This document shows, in pieces, positions 49,136 through 58,245 of a stretch of 64,000 nucleotides of DNA. The first letter of the stretch is position 1. Each line of letters opens with the position of its first letter. The DNA is taken from positions 124,001 through 188,000 of the forward strand of contig JAHJVE010000008.1 of NCBI GenBank assembly GCA_018828385.1, given 5' to 3'. The position numbers and the translations under genes are program-made. This DNA is from Gammaproteobacteria bacterium. Its GTDB lineage: Bacteria > Pseudomonadota > Gammaproteobacteria > Burkholderiales > Rhodocyclaceae. The notes under the pieces were generated by a model. That model did no database searches. It saw only the letters and a program-made list of their open reading frames with translations, and had not been told where the DNA came from.

Positions 49136-50011
49136 TCAGTTGGCGGCCGATTCAATGGCCGCGGCGACGCGGTGCCGAAGTTCATCAAGGTCGTCGTCGG
49201 AAATGCCGAGAAAACCAATCGCTCGCTCGAACAGGGCGTCGCGGATCTCGAAATCCTCATTGAGAACCTCCCAAACCAACTGTTCGGCAACCTGAGTGAC
49301 GGCAATCAGGGAAAGTGCGCCGCCCGGCAAAGTTCCATCTGGCAGATCGTAGACATCCGTTTCGTGGTGAAAGCGAATGGCCTGGCCGAGAATCGGCGGT
49401 AGCCCCCAATTGCGGACGAGCAAGGCGCCGACAACCGGATGGGAGCACGGAAAATACTGTTCTTCCGCCAGGTTCAGCGCAATGCCCTCGGTGCGGGATT
49501 TTTCCAGGACCTCACCGTAATTCGGAAAGCGACGCATCATCAGCGGTATCGCAGCATCGTGAAACAGGGCATAGGTGTAGGCCGCATCCGCCGAAATGCC
49601 AAACTGGCGGCGGGCAATCAGGCTTGAGGCCAAGGCCAGCAGCATCGTCCTCTGCCAGAACTGCTCGATCCAGGCCGTCGGCAGCCCGGCGATGCTGGCG
49701 CGCAATGCCGATGCGACGGCAACGCAAACCACGTTCTTCGTACCCAGGCGCTCGACCGCCTTGCGTACGCTGGAGACCGGACTACTCGTCCCGAACAGCG
49801 GTGAGTTGGCCAGCTTCAGCGCCGCGGCCGACATCCCCACATCGTTGCAAATGATTTCGGCGAGCCGGCCCTGATCCGGGTCATCCTTCTGGCCCTCCTG
49901 CAATACCTCGCCAACCATCGCCGGGCAACTGGGAATATCAATGGTGGCAATGACCTTTTGCAGGTTTTCTGGAGAGAGCTCACTTCTGTTTAAGGGCATA
50001 GCGTTTGACAT
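49136..50011 (-). CDS. HDOD-domain signalling protein
   Basis: About 291 residues from ATG 50011 (MSNAMPLNRSEL). The HDOD domain covers residues ~20-215: IPSCPAMVGEVLQ, LAEIICNDVGMSAAALKLAN, ALFHDAAIPLMM, HPVVGALLVRNWGLPPIL. HDOD proteins lack HD catalytic residues and act in two-component or c-di-GMP circuits. The start is uncertain; ATGs at 49999 and upstream are possible and none has a clear ribosome site. It is 2 bp from the convergent NlpC gene. Confidence 0.85.
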   Translation of the reverse strand: MSNAMPLNRSELSPENLQKVIATIDIPSCPAMVGEVLQEGQKDDPDQGRLAEIICNDVGMSAAALKLANSPLFGTSSPVSSVRKAVERLGTKNVVCVAVASALRASIAGLPTAWIEQFWQRTMLLALASSLIARRQFGISADAAYTYALFHDAAIPLMMRRFPNYGEVLEKSRTEGIALNLAEEQYFPCSHPVVGALLVRNWGLPPILGQAIRFHHETDVYDLPDGTLPGGALSLIAVTQVAEQLVWEVLNEDFEIRDALFERAIGFLGISDDDLDELRHRVAAAIESAAN

Positions 50012-50102
50012 TTTATGCAAAATTATTAATTCGGAAGAGCTTAATCGGTAGCCTTGCATGGACGCAAGCCTTCGCATGGGGGTAGAATGCCTCCCTCCCA
50101 AA

Positions 50103-50179
50103 GCGCTCGTAGCTCAGCTGGATAGAGTACTGCCCTCCGAAGGCAGGGGTCGGACGTTCGAATCGTCTCGGGCGCGCCA
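50103..50179 (+). tRNA. tRNA-Arg (anticodon CCG)
   Basis: A 77-base cloverleaf with CCA encoded. Acceptor GCGCTCG/CGGGCGC (one G-T), D-arm AGCTCAGCTGGATAGAGT, anticodon arm CTGCC-CTCCGAA-GGCAG (anticodon CCG) and T-arm GACG-TTCGAAT-CGTC. It reads the CGG codon. Confidence 0.96.
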
Positions 50180-50193
50180 GCATTCAATGATTG

Positions 50194-50217
50194 AGGCCAC
50201 TTTCGAGTGGCCTTTTT
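50194..50217 (+). terminator. Terminator after tRNA-Arg, shared with the signalling operon
   Basis: AGGCCACT-TTCG-AGTGGCCT followed by TTTT. It ends the tRNA transcript and on the other strand abuts the stop of the hemerythrin kinase gene, so it may serve both. Confidence 0.85.
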
Positions 50218-52271
50218 CATGTCGCACAGGTGTTCGCAATTGACGATGGCTCCTTGGCGTCAATAGGCAGCCAGATGCGGAAACAGGTGCCCTGGCCGGG
50301 CGTGCTGCGGACATCGAGGCTGCCGCCATGTTTCTTGACGATGATGTCGTAAGAGATCGACAGCCCAAGCCCGGTTCCCTTGCCGACAGGTTTGGTCGTG
50401 AAGAACGGCTCGAATATGCGGTTACGGACTTCTTCGGTCATGCCTTTTCCGGTGTCCTCGATTTCGAACCAGACCTGCCGGTTCTCGGTGCCCGAACGCA
50501 CAAAAATCTTGCCCTGTTGCTCGATGGCATGGGCGGCGTTGACCAGCAAATTCATGAATACCTGATTGATCTGGGCGGGAACACAGTCGACGGCGGGGAT
50601 GTCGCCCAGTTCACGAATGACTTCGGCCTTGTACTTCAGTTCGTTCCAGACCACATTCAGGGTGCTTTCAATCGCCGCGTTGAGGTCGGCGTGTTGGCGC
50701 TCGGCCTGATCGACGTGGGAGAAGTCCTTGAGGTCCTGCACGATCTTGGTGACGCGACTAAGGCCTTCCTGCGATTCGGCGACCAATGAAGGAAGGTCTT
50801 CGCGAAGAAAGTCGATATCCGCTTTCTTGCGCGCGGCTGAAATTTCGTCGGGCCCCCCGGCTTCGTAGGCGCTGATGACGTTGAGCAGTTGGGCAACATA
50901 GGTTTTCAGCGTGCCCAGGTTGGAATTGACGAAGCCGACCGGATTGTTGATCTCATGCGCGACGCCCGCCGCCAACTGGCCGATGGAGGCCATTTTTTCG
51001 GATTGCAGCAGTTGCTGTTGCGAATCTTCCACTTTGCGCAGCAGCACCTCGAGTTCCTTGCGGTCGCTTTCCAGTTTGACATTGGCTTCGCCAAGCTGGG
51101 AGGTGCGCTCGGCCACGATTTCTTCCAGGCGATTCTGGTATTGCCGCAGGTCGTCCTCGGCACGGTGGCGTTCAGTCACGTCCTGCAAGGTTTCGATGGC
51201 GCCTATGCGTTGCCCGTCGGCATCGCACAGCGGCGCCGCGGTGAAGAACAGCCAACGCCCTTGCTCTCCCATGTGGGGAAAGAAAGCCTCACCCTCAAAG
51301 GCGCCGCCGATATTGGCCGAGCGCCGAAAATGGCCGTGGTAGTAGGTATCGAACTGCTCCTCAAGACTGCCATCGACGATCAGGTCGGCCATGACCGGGC
51401 GACTTGCCGGATAAAAAGCCTTCCATTGCTCATTTGTGCCAACCATGTCGGCTGCCGGCAGACCGCTGATCATCGCGCACGCCTGGTTCCAGTGGGTGAT
51501 TTGATGGTTGGCATCGATGACGAAGGTCGGGACTGGGTCGCCATCGATAATCTGGGCGAGCAATTGCTGCATGTTGCGGCGGCTCGCTTCGGCTCGCCGG
51601 TGTTCCGACTCGAGCAGTTTTCTCTGGGTCATCTCGACCTGTTGCATGGCCAGTTTGATACGTCCCTGTTCGACCAGCAGTTGTTCGTTGGTCTGCGTCA
51701 GAGCCCGGGTGCGTGCCGCGACCTGGGCTTCCAGCGTTGTGTTGGCTTTTTCCAGTTCATCGTTGCGCGCCGCGATCATCCGGAACATCGCATTCATGCC
51801 GCTGAGCAGGCTCGTCGTCGCCGGGTCGGCGACCATATGTTTTTCCTCTTCGAAAGCCTGCTCCGGCGTCATGCCGGCGCGGATTTTCCTGATCTGGCGG
51901 GCCATCGACTGATCGATGCCGAGGATGTGATGGGCCAGCCAGCTACTCAGGAAGCGCAACAGGAATTCCAGGTCGCCGCTATGCATGGTGCGCATCCTGA
52001 CCACCTGATGCTCGAAGTCGGCATGTACTTTGTGGTGGATTTCGACAAATCGTGCGGCGCAGCCGGCGCTGGCCATCAACTCTTCTTCATGCCGGAAGTG
52101 CGTAACCGCGTACTCAATGAGCTGCACCAGCACCTTGTCGATTTCTTCCGGCGACGTCGAGGTCGACTGGTGCTCGATAAGCTGGTTGATCAGGCTGACC
52201 AGGCCCTGGTGCTCGGTATCGACGACCGGCTGGCCGGTAACAAAACTGTCGTTCCAGACAAAAATGTCCAT
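50217..52271 (-). CDS. Hemerythrin-PAS sensor histidine kinase
   Basis: A 684-residue kinase. Residues 1-135 are a bacteriohemerythrin domain (DTEHQGL, HFRHEEELM, HHKVHADF, WLAHHILGID give the iron ligands), suggesting O2/NO sensing. A coiled-coil, a PAS domain (DGDPVPTFVIDANHQITHWN), then HisKA (AAGVAHEINNPVGFVNSNLG) and HATPase (NAAHAIEQ, DTGKGM, GKGTGLGLS). It is the last gene of the signalling operon, 2 bp after the receiver-ATPase gene. ATG 52271 is preferred to the upstream TTG. Confidence 0.92.
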   Translation of the reverse strand: MDIFVWNDSFVTGQPVVDTEHQGLVSLINQLIEHQSTSTSPEEIDKVLVQLIEYAVTHFRHEEELMASAGCAARFVEIHHKVHADFEHQVVRMRTMHSGDLEFLLRFLSSWLAHHILGIDQSMARQIRKIRAGMTPEQAFEEEKHMVADPATTSLLSGMNAMFRMIAARNDELEKANTTLEAQVAARTRALTQTNEQLLVEQGRIKLAMQQVEMTQRKLLESEHRRAEASRRNMQQLLAQIIDGDPVPTFVIDANHQITHWNQACAMISGLPAADMVGTNEQWKAFYPASRPVMADLIVDGSLEEQFDTYYHGHFRRSANIGGAFEGEAFFPHMGEQGRWLFFTAAPLCDADGQRIGAIETLQDVTERHRAEDDLRQYQNRLEEIVAERTSQLGEANVKLESDRKELEVLLRKVEDSQQQLLQSEKMASIGQLAAGVAHEINNPVGFVNSNLGTLKTYVAQLLNVISAYEAGGPDEISAARKKADIDFLREDLPSLVAESQEGLSRVTKIVQDLKDFSHVDQAERQHADLNAAIESTLNVVWNELKYKAEVIRELGDIPAVDCVPAQINQVFMNLLVNAAHAIEQQGKIFVRSGTENRQVWFEIEDTGKGMTEEVRNRIFEPFFTTKPVGKGTGLGLSISYDIIVKKHGGSLDVRSTPGQGTCFRIWLPIDAKEPSSIANTCAT

Positions 52272-52273
52272 GT

Positions 52274-54514
52274 TCAATCTTCTCCAGTCACCGGGCCGAG
52301 TACCCGAAGAATTTCATCTGGTGTGGTGGCGCCGGCCAGAACACGTTCTGCGGCGTGATGAATGATGCTGCGCAGCCCTCTTTTTCGGGCCTGGCGGCTG
52401 ATCTCGAGCACGCTGGCGCCGCTGCCTATGCAGTCCCGCAATGGGTCGTCGAGGGTGAGGATTTCGTAAATGCCGAGGCGGCCCTTGTAGCCGCTGCCGT
52501 GGCAGGTGCTGCAACCCTGGCCCCGGCGGATTTCGCCGACATTGGCGAAGGCCCTCCCAAGGCGGGACAGGATGGCCGGGTCCGGCGCTGCCGGCTGGCT
52601 GCAGTCCGGGCAGACGCTGCGCACCAGGCGCTGGGCGATGATGCCTTCGAGGGCGGTGGCGACGACATAGGGTTTGAGGCCGAGATCGACCAGCCGGGCT
52701 ATGGTGGCAACGGCCGAGTTGGTGTGCAGGGTCGAATAGACCATGTGCCCGGTCAGCGCCGCGTGAAAGGCGACTTCAGCGGTGTCGAAATCGCGGATTT
52801 CACCGAGCAGGATGACGTCCGGATCTTGCCGGAGCAGGGCGCGCAGGACGGATGGAAAGGTCAGCCCGATTTTTTCGCGAATGAGCACCTGGCCGGCCAT
52901 GTCGAGGTAGTACTCGACCGGGTCTTCGATGGTGACGTAATTCTTGTCGGGCGTGGCGTCGTGCTGGAGCAGCGAATAGAGTGTCGTCGTCTTGCCGCTG
53001 CCGGTCGGGCCGGTGGCGAGGATGATGCCTTGCGGCTTGGCCACCATGTCGGTGACGCGCCGCAGATCACTGCTCGAGAAACCGAGTTTCTCGATGGTGT
53101 GGACTGCCGCATTCCGGTCGAGGATGCGCATGACGACTTTTTCGCCATTGATTGTCGGCAGCGTGGAGATGCGCAGGTCGACCATGCGCATCGGCGTCTT
53201 GACGGTGATGCGGCCATCCTGGGGGCGACGTCGTTCGGAGATGTCGAGTTCCGACATGATTTTCAGGCGCGAGACGAGGGACTGATGCAGGTGGTGCGGA
53301 ATATGAATCTTGTCGGTGAGCACACCGTCAATCCGGTAGCGCACGACGACGCTGTTGGTGCGTGGCTGGATGTGGATGTCGGAAGCGCCCAGGCGGATGG
53401 CTTCGAGAATGATGGCGTTGGCCAGCCGGATGGCCGGCGGCGCCTCGGTGTCGCGCAGCAGGTCTTCGAGCTTGGCGGCATCTTCTTCCTCTATGACGAT
53501 CTCGATGCCTTCGTAGGGGTCGGGCGAACTGACCAGCGTTTCCAGCTCCTTGAAGTCGACTTCGCCGCCGCCGTAGATTTCATCGACTTTCTTGCGGATA
53601 GCGGCGATGTCGGCTGTCACCGCATTGATGTCGAGGCCTGCCGTGAAGCGGACTTCGTCGATCAGGCCTTCGTCGAGCGGGTCGGCCATGGCCAGCATCA
53701 GGCGGCGACCGTCGAGCTTGAGCGGGACGACGCCCTGGCGCAGGCAGAAGCTGCGCGGAATCAGGTCGGTCAGGGCGGCATCGACGCGGAATTCCGGCAA
53801 CTGGACTTCCTCGATCATCATGTCGATCTTGAGCAACTCACGGATCCGTCGTTCAGGCACCCAGTCCTTTTCGAGGAGCAGGGTGATCAGCGGCTCCTTG
53901 CGCCGTTCCTGCTGCAGGGTCAGTTCCTGCAACTGGCTATCGGTCAGCAGGTTTTTCTTGTGCAGCATGATGCCCAGCCGGCTGCGGTGGGTCGCGGCGA
54001 GCCTCGACAGCGCCGAGATTTCCTTGGATTTGAGATCGTTTTCGGCGCGCAGACTCTTGTTGCGGCTGATCAGGTCGAACTGTTCGAGGGCGAGGGCGAC
54101 GGTGACGCGCAGATCATCGTCGTTCCACGGTTTGAGAATGAACTTGTAAACGGCGCCTTCGTTGATGGCACCCATCACGGCATCGGTGTTGGCGTGGCCG
54201 GTGAGCATGATGCGGATGGTGTCGGGCGAGCGCTTTTTGACTTCCTGCAGGAACTGCGCACCGTTCATGCCGGGCATCATGAAATCGCTGATGACGAGGT
54301 GGATGGTGCCGGAAGCGAACTTTTCCAGCCCTTCCTTGGCGCTCCAGGCGGTGATGACTTCGTAGTTTTCCTGATGGAACACGCGACTGAGCGCCTTGAC
54401 GATGCCCGGCTCGTCGTCGACAAAGAGCAGGCGGTAACGCGGCGGTGTCAGGTGCGTCGCCGGGGCCTGAGGGCTGGCGGTCTTGCCGGTGAATAGCGCG
54501 GAATAATCGGTCAT
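52274..54514 (-). CDS. Receiver domain fused to a GspE/PilB-type ATPase
   Basis: A 746-residue protein. Residues 28-145 are a receiver (Asp77 in VISDFMMPG; FILKPWNDDDL). Residues ~190-330 look like the MshEN/GspE N-terminal domain (LITLLLEKDWVPERRIRELL). The rest is a complete type II/IV secretion ATPase: GASDIHIQP, Walker A GPTGSGKTT near 500, LLGEIRD near 570, and a tetracysteine zinc element CPDC...CSTC near 645-680. Phosphorylation-controlled pilus/secretion motor or a signalling offshoot. It overlaps the upstream kinase (ATGA). Confidence 0.9.
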   Translation of the reverse strand: MTDYSALFTGKTASPQAPATHLTPPRYRLLFVDDEPGIVKALSRVFHQENYEVITAWSAKEGLEKFASGTIHLVISDFMMPGMNGAQFLQEVKKRSPDTIRIMLTGHANTDAVMGAINEGAVYKFILKPWNDDDLRVTVALALEQFDLISRNKSLRAENDLKSKEISALSRLAATHRSRLGIMLHKKNLLTDSQLQELTLQQERRKEPLITLLLEKDWVPERRIRELLKIDMMIEEVQLPEFRVDAALTDLIPRSFCLRQGVVPLKLDGRRLMLAMADPLDEGLIDEVRFTAGLDINAVTADIAAIRKKVDEIYGGGEVDFKELETLVSSPDPYEGIEIVIEEEDAAKLEDLLRDTEAPPAIRLANAIILEAIRLGASDIHIQPRTNSVVVRYRIDGVLTDKIHIPHHLHQSLVSRLKIMSELDISERRRPQDGRITVKTPMRMVDLRISTLPTINGEKVVMRILDRNAAVHTIEKLGFSSSDLRRVTDMVAKPQGIILATGPTGSGKTTTLYSLLQHDATPDKNYVTIEDPVEYYLDMAGQVLIREKIGLTFPSVLRALLRQDPDVILLGEIRDFDTAEVAFHAALTGHMVYSTLHTNSAVATIARLVDLGLKPYVVATALEGIIAQRLVRSVCPDCSQPAAPDPAILSRLGRAFANVGEIRRGQGCSTCHGSGYKGRLGIYEILTLDDPLRDCIGSGASVLEISRQARKRGLRSIIHHAAERVLAGATTPDEILRVLGPVTGED

Positions 54515-55713
54515 GGTGGTGTCGGGAAGAACAGGCTGACGGTGGTTCCCGCGTCGGGCTGGCTGTCGAGGCTGATGCGTCCGCTGTGTGCCTGGACGAC
54601 GTTGCGGGCCGTGGCCAGGCCGAGTCCGACGCCGGAGCCGACCGGCCGCGTCGTATAGAACGGCTCGAAGGCGTGTCCGATCTGCTCGGCAGTCATGCCG
54701 ACCCCGGTGTCGTGGATGCGGATGTGGATGCCCGTCTCGTCGGCTTCGGACGAGATCTTGACCTCGCCCGGCCGGCCGCTGTCGGCGATGGCCAGGACGG
54801 CGTTGCGGATGACGTTGAAAAACAGCTGATTGATATGCCCGGGCAGGCAGACGATGCCGGGTAGCGGAAGCAAGTCGAGGCGGAACTGGATGCCGGGTGG
54901 TATTCGCGCTTCGACCATGCTGACCGCCTCGCGCAGGCAATTGTTGAGGTCGGCGTATTCCTGGCTGGCCCGGTCCACATTCGAAAATGCCTTCAGGTCG
55001 GCGACGATGCGGGCAATGCGCTCCATCCCCTTGGCGCTGTCGTGGAGGAGATCGATGCCGTCTTCGAGAATGAAGTCGAGATCCAGCGCTTGCCAGCCCT
55101 CGGCAAGCGGACCCGGGTGCGTTTTCAGTTCGCCAAATTTGCCGAGATATTTTTCGAAGGTCGTCAGGTTGCTGCGCACGAAGCCGAGCGGGTTATTGAT
55201 CTCGTGCGCCATGCCGGCTGCGAGTTGGCCGACCGAGGCGAGTTTTTCCGCCTCGTAGAGCATCTGCTGGCGCTCTTCGAGTTCGCCGACCTGTTTCTTG
55301 ACGCGAGCTTCCAGTTCGCCCGAAAGGGCTTTGTAGCGCGCCTCGGATTCGCTCAGGCGGGCGTGTTCGCGCTTGAGCGATTCGAAGTCTTCGGCTACCG
55401 ATTCGAGGTGCAGGGTCGACGCCATCTTGAAGCGGACCTGGGCGCGGAGCAGGTTCTGCATGAGCTGGCGAGCGGCGCTCAGCGCAGCCGGCGTGGCGCT
55501 GCTGCTGAGCAGGTAGCCGACTGGTTCGAGTTCAAGGATCAGCGCTTCGCGGCGCGCCTCGGGCGAGGGCTGCCCCCAAAGCGCTTTTCCCGCCTGGTCG
55601 GTCAGGGCAAAATCGCCGCCGAGCAATGCGCTGAGCGCCGGGCCGATTTTTTCCTGGCTGGCGGCATCGAGCAATTCGTCGAGTTGCCACTCGCGGTCGA
55701 AGCCCCGGGTCAT
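54511..55713 (-). CDS. Cytoplasmic sensor histidine kinase
   Basis: A 400-residue kinase with no membrane segment. The N-terminal ~120 residues are a sensor-like region (WQLDELLDAASQEKIGPALS) resembling the roadblock/GTPase-partner size range but not assignable. A coiled-coil (ARVKKQVGELEERQQMLYEA) precedes HisKA (AAGMAHEINNPLGFVRSNLT) and HATPase (RNAVLAIADSGRPG, GVGLGLATARN). Start ATG 55713 overlaps the GTPase stop by 4 bp; it pairs with the receiver-ATPase that follows. Confidence 0.9.
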   Translation of the reverse strand: MTRGFDREWQLDELLDAASQEKIGPALSALLGGDFALTDQAGKALWGQPSPEARREALILELEPVGYLLSSSATPAALSAARQLMQNLLRAQVRFKMASTLHLESVAEDFESLKREHARLSESEARYKALSGELEARVKKQVGELEERQQMLYEAEKLASVGQLAAGMAHEINNPLGFVRSNLTTFEKYLGKFGELKTHPGPLAEGWQALDLDFILEDGIDLLHDSAKGMERIARIVADLKAFSNVDRASQEYADLNNCLREAVSMVEARIPPGIQFRLDLLPLPGIVCLPGHINQLFFNVIRNAVLAIADSGRPGEVKISSEADETGIHIRIHDTGVGMTAEQIGHAFEPFYTTRPVGSGVGLGLATARNVVQAHSGRISLDSQPDAGTTVSLFFPTPP

Positions 55714-56357
55714 GTGCTTTTCCCCAGGGCGCCGGCCACGAAGGCGTCTTCGCTGAGGCCGTGTTCGGATTGCAATTTCAATTTTTGGCAAAAATTCCGG
55801 TAGACCGTGCGAATCAGCAATTCGAAGCTCGTTTCGACGCCTTGCCCGGTCAGGGCGATGGCGAAGACCAGCGGCCAGGGTGCCGCCGACCAGCGTTCGC
55901 GGATTTCGGCTTCGGGCACGGCGCTCGGCAGGTCGCACTTGTTGAACTGGACGACCATAGGCAGGTGCTCGAAATCGAGGCCGACGCGGGCGCAGTTGGC
56001 GGCCAGGCTCTGGAAGGATTCGCCGTTGTTGGTTTCCTGGGCGCGGTCGGCATCGGCCACGAAAACGACGCCATCGGCCCGCGACAGCACAGCCTTGCGC
56101 GTGCCGTCATGGGCCACTTGCCCAGGTACGGTGAACAGCCGGAACTTGATGAGCAGCCCCGACGGTGCGCGAAAGCCGAGCGGCAGCAGGTCGAAGAACA
56201 GCGTGCGGTCGTCCTTGGTCTCCATGGTCATGACCTCGCCCTTCAGTTCCGGGGCGAGCAGGTCGTGCAGGCGTAGCAGATTGGTTGTTTTGCCGCTCTG
56301 CGCCGGGCCGTAATAGACCAGTTTGAAAGTCAGGTGCTGGGCATCGCTTTCGGGCAT
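55710..56357 (-). CDS. MglA-like small GTPase
   Basis: A 215-residue Ras-type GTPase of the bacterial MglA/SRPRB-like family. P-loop GPAQSGKTT (residues 17-25), switch II region FTVPGQVAHDGTRK, and NKCDLP near 139 are clear. MglA GTPases control polarity of type IV pili and gliding motility; a PilB-type ATPase is in the same operon. The C-terminal end contains a copy of the dispersed repeat. Confidence 0.88.
   Translation of the reverse strand: MPESDAQHLTFKLVYYGPAQSGKTTNLLRLHDLLAPELKGEVMTMETKDDRTLFFDLLPLGFRAPSGLLIKFRLFTVPGQVAHDGTRKAVLSRADGVVFVADADRAQETNNGESFQSLAANCARVGLDFEHLPMVVQFNKCDLPSAVPEAEIRERWSAAPWPLVFAIALTGQGVETSFELLIRTVYRNFCQKLKLQSEHGLSEDAFVAGALGKST
55771..55813 (-). repeat. Dispersed repeat copy G, in the GTPase gene
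   Basis: Minus strand: CACGGTCTACCGGAATTTTT then GCCAAAAATTGAAATTGC, a diverged copy of the family. It encodes the RTVYRNFCQKLKL segment. Confidence 0.5.
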
Positions 56358-56365
56358 GACTGCTG

Positions 56366-56932
56366 TCAGTCCTTGCTCTGGAACTCGGGGTCGAGCACGA
56401 CGGAGCCGTCCGGGCCCCAGTTCACTTCGGTGATGCCGGGTTCGATGCGCTCCAGTCGTTCAGCCTCGACCTGCTGCGGCGTGATGTCGCCCATTTCAAG
56501 ACGAACCAGATTGGCCAACTGGCGGTTTTCCAGCATCAGATCGCGGTGAGCCAGCGCCTGGCCGATGGCCGACATCAGGTCGTAGTCGTTCCACGGCTTG
56601 CCGATGAAGCGGTCGATGCCCACTTCGTTGACGGCGCGAACCAGGGCGTTGAGATCGGCGTAGCCCGAAAGAATCAGGCGGGCCGCATCGGGCTGGATGG
56701 CCTTGGCCGCCTTGAGGAACTCAATGCCATCCATGCCCGGCATCCGGTAGTCGCTCATGAGCAGGTCGAATTCTTCGTTCTGCACCGCTTCCAGCGCAGC
56801 CAGGGGTGAATTGAAATCGACTATCTCCAGCGTGTAGTTCTTGTTGCCATAAGCGCAGGGTGCCAGACGCAGGACGCGTTTGAGGGCCTTGAGGATGGAT
56901 TCCTCATCGTCGACGATCAGGATGCGGCTCAT
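56366..56932 (-). CDS. Stand-alone response regulator
   Basis: A 188-residue receiver protein. Asp61 in LLMSDYRMPG is the phospho-acceptor; IGKPWNDYDL matches the other receivers of the operon. A stretch of 60 residues after the receiver has no known domain. It has a 9-residue insertion near residue 25 (APCAYGNKN). It is 8 bp before the GTPase gene. Confidence 0.9.
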   Translation of the reverse strand: MSRILIVDDEESILKALKRVLRLAPCAYGNKNYTLEIVDFNSPLAALEAVQNEEFDLLMSDYRMPGMDGIEFLKAAKAIQPDAARLILSGYADLNALVRAVNEVGIDRFIGKPWNDYDLMSAIGQALAHRDLMLENRQLANLVRLEMGDITPQQVEAERLERIEPGITEVNWGPDGSVVLDPEFQSKD

Positions 56933-58245
56933 TTTTCCTCCTGGCGAATGTAGACCGTGAGCATTTGTTGCTCCGAATGTTCCATTCTGGTCAGTTGGCC
57001 GATGATTTCAGCAGTCAGCGCCGTTCCCTTGGCGAGCAGCAGGTAGCCGTCGCGGTGCATGAGGTCGCGGCTCAGCACCATTCCGGACTTCAAATGCATG
57101 GTGCGCAGCGGGGCTTCCGTGAATCCGGTTTTCACCGTTTCGGCGAGCAGCGCAGCGAAGGCGTCAACGGCCGCCGGGTCGTAGCGCTTGCCGCGGTTCT
57201 CGATCAGGAAATTGAGCGCCTCGACGGGCTTCAGCGGACGCTGGGCCAGCGTGCCAATGATCAGCGAGTCATATTCGTTCACCGCATGAAGGATGCGGCT
57301 GCCCTGCGGAATGGCAATGCCCGCCAGATGGTCGGGATAGCCGCTACCGTCATAGTTTTCGTGATGATGGCGGACGAGGATGGCGGCCTCCTTGAACTTG
57401 TCGATGCCCATCAGGATGTTCTGGCCGATGACCGGATGTTTCATGACAAGCGCCCGTTTTTCAGCGCTCAGCGAATTGAAGGGCTTGCCGAGCAATTCGT
57501 CGGGCAGGCCGAGTTTGCCGATATCGTGGAGCAACCCGGCCAGCATGATGTTCTGGACCTCAACGTCGGGGAGAGCGAGGCGTTGGGCAACGCTGCGCGC
57601 ATGCTCGGCGACCCGTCGACCGTGACCGGAAATCTGGCTACCGGCCGGACCGCTGCGCAGTTCGACCAGGCCGGCAAAGACCTGGACACTGGTCAGAAAC
57701 GCCTTCTTTAATTCGCTGTGGGTTTGCTCGACAAAAGTCAGCGCCTGGCTCAACTCCGCTGTACGCTCGGCGACCTTCTGCTCAAGGCTGGCATTGAGTT
57801 CCTTCAGTTGCTCGTTCTGCTCCTGGGTCAAGGACGTCAGACGGAGATTTTCCCGCTTGAGATTCTGGTGCTCGATCGCTTCGGCAACGATGGTGACGAT
57901 TTCATTGTCGTCCCAGGGCTTGGATATGTAGCGATAGATTTCGCCCTGATTGATCGCGGCAACGGTCGAAGTGATGTCGGCGTAACCGGTGAGCAGGATA
58001 CGCATGACATTGGGCCAGCGACTGCGAACCTCCTTGAGGAAGGTGGCGCCGTCCATCTCCGGCATGCGCATGTCGGAAATGACCAGGTCGATTTCTTCCT
58101 TGGCCAGAACCTCCAGCCCGGCGGCACCGCCTTCGGCAATGAAGATGCGGTAGCCGTGCGGACGGAACAAGCGGCGCAGTGCGGAAAGAATGCCCGGCTC
58201 GTCATCGACGAAGAGCAGGGTGGGTTGGGCGATTTCCTCGCTCAT
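56929..58245 (-). CDS. Response regulator with HD-GYP c-di-GMP phosphodiesterase domain
   Basis: A 438-residue protein. Receiver residues 8-125 (Asp58 in VISDMRMPEMDG), coiled-coil linker to ~185, then HD-GYP with LLHDIGKLGLPDEL near 240 and YDGSGYPDHLAG near 297. Metal and GYP residues are intact, so it should hydrolyse c-di-GMP. It overlaps both neighbours by 4 bp. Confidence 0.93.
   Translation of the reverse strand: MSEEIAQPTLLFVDDEPGILSALRRLFRPHGYRIFIAEGGAAGLEVLAKEEIDLVISDMRMPEMDGATFLKEVRSRWPNVMRILLTGYADITSTVAAINQGEIYRYISKPWDDNEIVTIVAEAIEHQNLKRENLRLTSLTQEQNEQLKELNASLEQKVAERTAELSQALTFVEQTHSELKKAFLTSVQVFAGLVELRSGPAGSQISGHGRRVAEHARSVAQRLALPDVEVQNIMLAGLLHDIGKLGLPDELLGKPFNSLSAEKRALVMKHPVIGQNILMGIDKFKEAAILVRHHHENYDGSGYPDHLAGIAIPQGSRILHAVNEYDSLIIGTLAQRPLKPVEALNFLIENRGKRYDPAAVDAFAALLAETVKTGFTEAPLRTMHLKSGMVLSRDLMHRDGYLLLAKGTALTAEIIGQLTRMEHSEQQMLTVYIRQEEK

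Noticed and set aside
54515-54940. Extended N-terminus of the receiver-ATPase ORF
   Set aside because: The added part is the antisense-like shadow of the upstream kinase 3' end; ATG 54514 overlaps the kinase stop in the usual 4-bp manner.
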